This document shows positions 13,279-13,873 of a stretch of DNA of 13,873 nucleotides, piece after piece. The stretch's first letter is position 1. Every line of letters starts with the position of its first letter. A program made the translations under genes and the position numbers. Origin of the DNA: Oscillospiraceae bacterium (GTDB lineage Bacteria > Bacillota > Clostridia > Oscillospirales > Oscillospiraceae); contig JABLYK010000051.1 of assembly GCA_018265835.1 (NCBI GenBank), forward strand, positions 1 to 13,873, written 5' to 3'. The notes under the pieces are model-generated. The model was not told where the DNA came from, did no database searches, and saw nothing but the letters and a program-made list of their open reading frames with translations.

Positions 13279-13755
13279 ATGAAAAAACTGATTGTTGCCG
13301 GTTTGATCGTTTGCCTTTGCCTGCTTGGCGCATGTGGCGCGCCGCAGAGCGATGCGCCGGACGCAACGCCCACGGCGGACGAATACGGCCTTGATTTTAC
13401 GGAGGAAGAAATCCAGTCCGCGGTTGCGGCGGCAAAGCAGTATTACGCGCAGCTCGCGTCCGAGGAGCTTGACGCATCGCTTTTGAGCGCGGACGAGATT
13501 TCCGAACTAGAGGAACGGAATCAGTGGCTGGAGCAGGGGGTTCAGGTGGAATATCGCGTGGAGGACGCGCGCCGTTCCATAACTGGCTCCGGCGCGAAGG
13601 ACACCATTGCCGAAAAAGGCGCTGGCACTGTGATCATTTTGCAGGTTACCGTCCCGTCCGCACCGGAGGGCAGCGCTTGGAGTCAGCGCGTGATGGAGCT
13701 GAACCGGGACAGCGCGCAGTCCGCGTGGTATTTTCGCACAGAGGGGCCGGTGTAA
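13279..13755 (+). CDS. Small secreted lipoprotein, unknown function
   Basis: A 158-residue protein. ATG 13279 follows GAGGG (13265-13269) at 9 nt and gives MKKLIVAGLIVCLCLLGACG, a type II signal peptide with lipobox L-G-A-C and lipidated C19. A 20-residue Asp/Ala/Pro-rich linker comes next. The folded part starts near residue 40 (FTEEEIQSAVAAAKQYYAQL), is helical at first, then strand-rich, and ends with WYFRTEGPV. I do not recognise the domain with confidence. The layout of helix pair, then sheet with a final aromatic strand, resembles small NTF2-like or DUF4829-type lipoprotein domains of Firmicutes, but this is only an impression. It forms a single-gene unit with its own promoter and terminator. 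The role is probably at the outer face of the membrane. Confidence 0.85.
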   Translation: MKKLIVAGLIVCLCLLGACGAPQSDAPDATPTADEYGLDFTEEEIQSAVAAAKQYYAQLASEELDASLLSADEISELEERNQWLEQGVQVEYRVEDARRSITGSGAKDTIAEKGAGTVIILQVTVPSAPEGSAWSQRVMELNRDSAQSAWYFRTEGPV

Positions 13756-13791
13756 TCAGCCGCGCGCCCACTTGCAGTCATAAGGCAATAG

Positions 13792-13821
13792 AAGGCCGCT
13801 CTCATCCTGAGAGCGGCCTTT
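13792..13821 (+). terminator. Intrinsic terminator of the lipoprotein gene
   Basis: The 13-bp stem is AAGGCCGCTCTCA (13792-13804) / TGAGAGCGGCCTT (13808-13820) with a 3-nt loop. Only three T residues follow the stem. Confidence 0.85.
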
Positions 13822-13825
13822 GAGT

Positions 13826-13873
13826 CTGTCAAAAAAGCAAAGCTTTTTTGACAGAGGGGAAAGCGGCCTGACT
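13826..13873. repeat. 48-nt repeat with 29-nt palindrome, copy 2 (inverse of 1662-1709)
   Basis: This is the exact reverse complement of 1662-1709 over all 48 bases, running to the window edge, so the true repeat may be longer. The palindrome is 13826-13854 and is followed by AGGGGAAAGCGGCCTGACT. It lies 5 nt after the lipoprotein terminator stem. Confidence 0.92.

Noticed and set aside
1..13873. tRNA, rRNA or other housekeeping RNA genes
   Set aside because: No cloverleaf with T-loop consensus and no rRNA stretches were seen on either strand by eye.

Overview
The window looks like a chromosome segment from a gut-type Clostridia, most likely the Oscillospiraceae/Ruminococcaceae group. The signs are GC-rich codon third positions with AT-rich promoters, GGAGG-type ribosome binding sites, some TTG starts, low-GC-Gram-positive two-component systems of the VanR/VanS and KdpD/KdpE types, an AP2-domain protein of the kind common in these bacteria, and short palindromic intergenic repeats. 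This taxonomic placement is inference from protein style; no rRNA or tRNA gene is visible.

Left part (1-1746), accessory in character. A zinc-ribbon-like/AP2 DNA-binding protein with an uncertain start (59-934) is followed by a secreted-protein gene with a clear signal peptide (984-1373). That gene stops after 129 residues and runs out of frame into the tail of another reading frame (to 1477). It looks like the 5' stump of a large surface protein. Next comes a gene-free block (1482-1746) built of hairpins, which resembles a miniature non-autonomous element. A 48-nt piece of it recurs, inverted and identical, at the far end of the window (13826-13873), and a weaker copy of its palindrome lies at 12993-13020.

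Envelope-signalling block (1749-5986). A membrane glycosyltransferase family 2 gene (1839-3122) precedes a VanR-type response regulator (3201-3893) and a six-TM sensor kinase (3890-5932), closed by a strong terminator. The promoters of the glycosyltransferase and of the regulator share a near-identical 17-nt direct-repeat operator at exactly the same distance from matching -35 and -10 elements. They are probably controlled together, plausibly by the regulator encoded here.

Transport and potassium-type signalling (6062-9606). brnQ (branched-chain amino acid carrier) converges, through a bidirectional terminator, on a kdpE-like regulator and a short DUF4118-type KdpD-like kinase on the minus strand. 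Divergent from the kinase, with its own TATAAT box, ribosome binding site and terminator, sits a 24-codon gene for a single-TM peptide that recalls KdpF. No kdpABC pump genes are present.

Right part (9672-13873). A monotopic phosphoglycosyl transferase (9764-10441) has a near-consensus promoter. A LysR regulator (10486-11343, minus) is divergent from a sodium:neurotransmitter-symporter-family transporter (11537-12904). Last is a small lipoprotein (13279-13755) with its own promoter and about 115 nt of leader, followed by a terminator and the inverted repeat copy. Almost every transcription unit ends in a recognisable intrinsic terminator.
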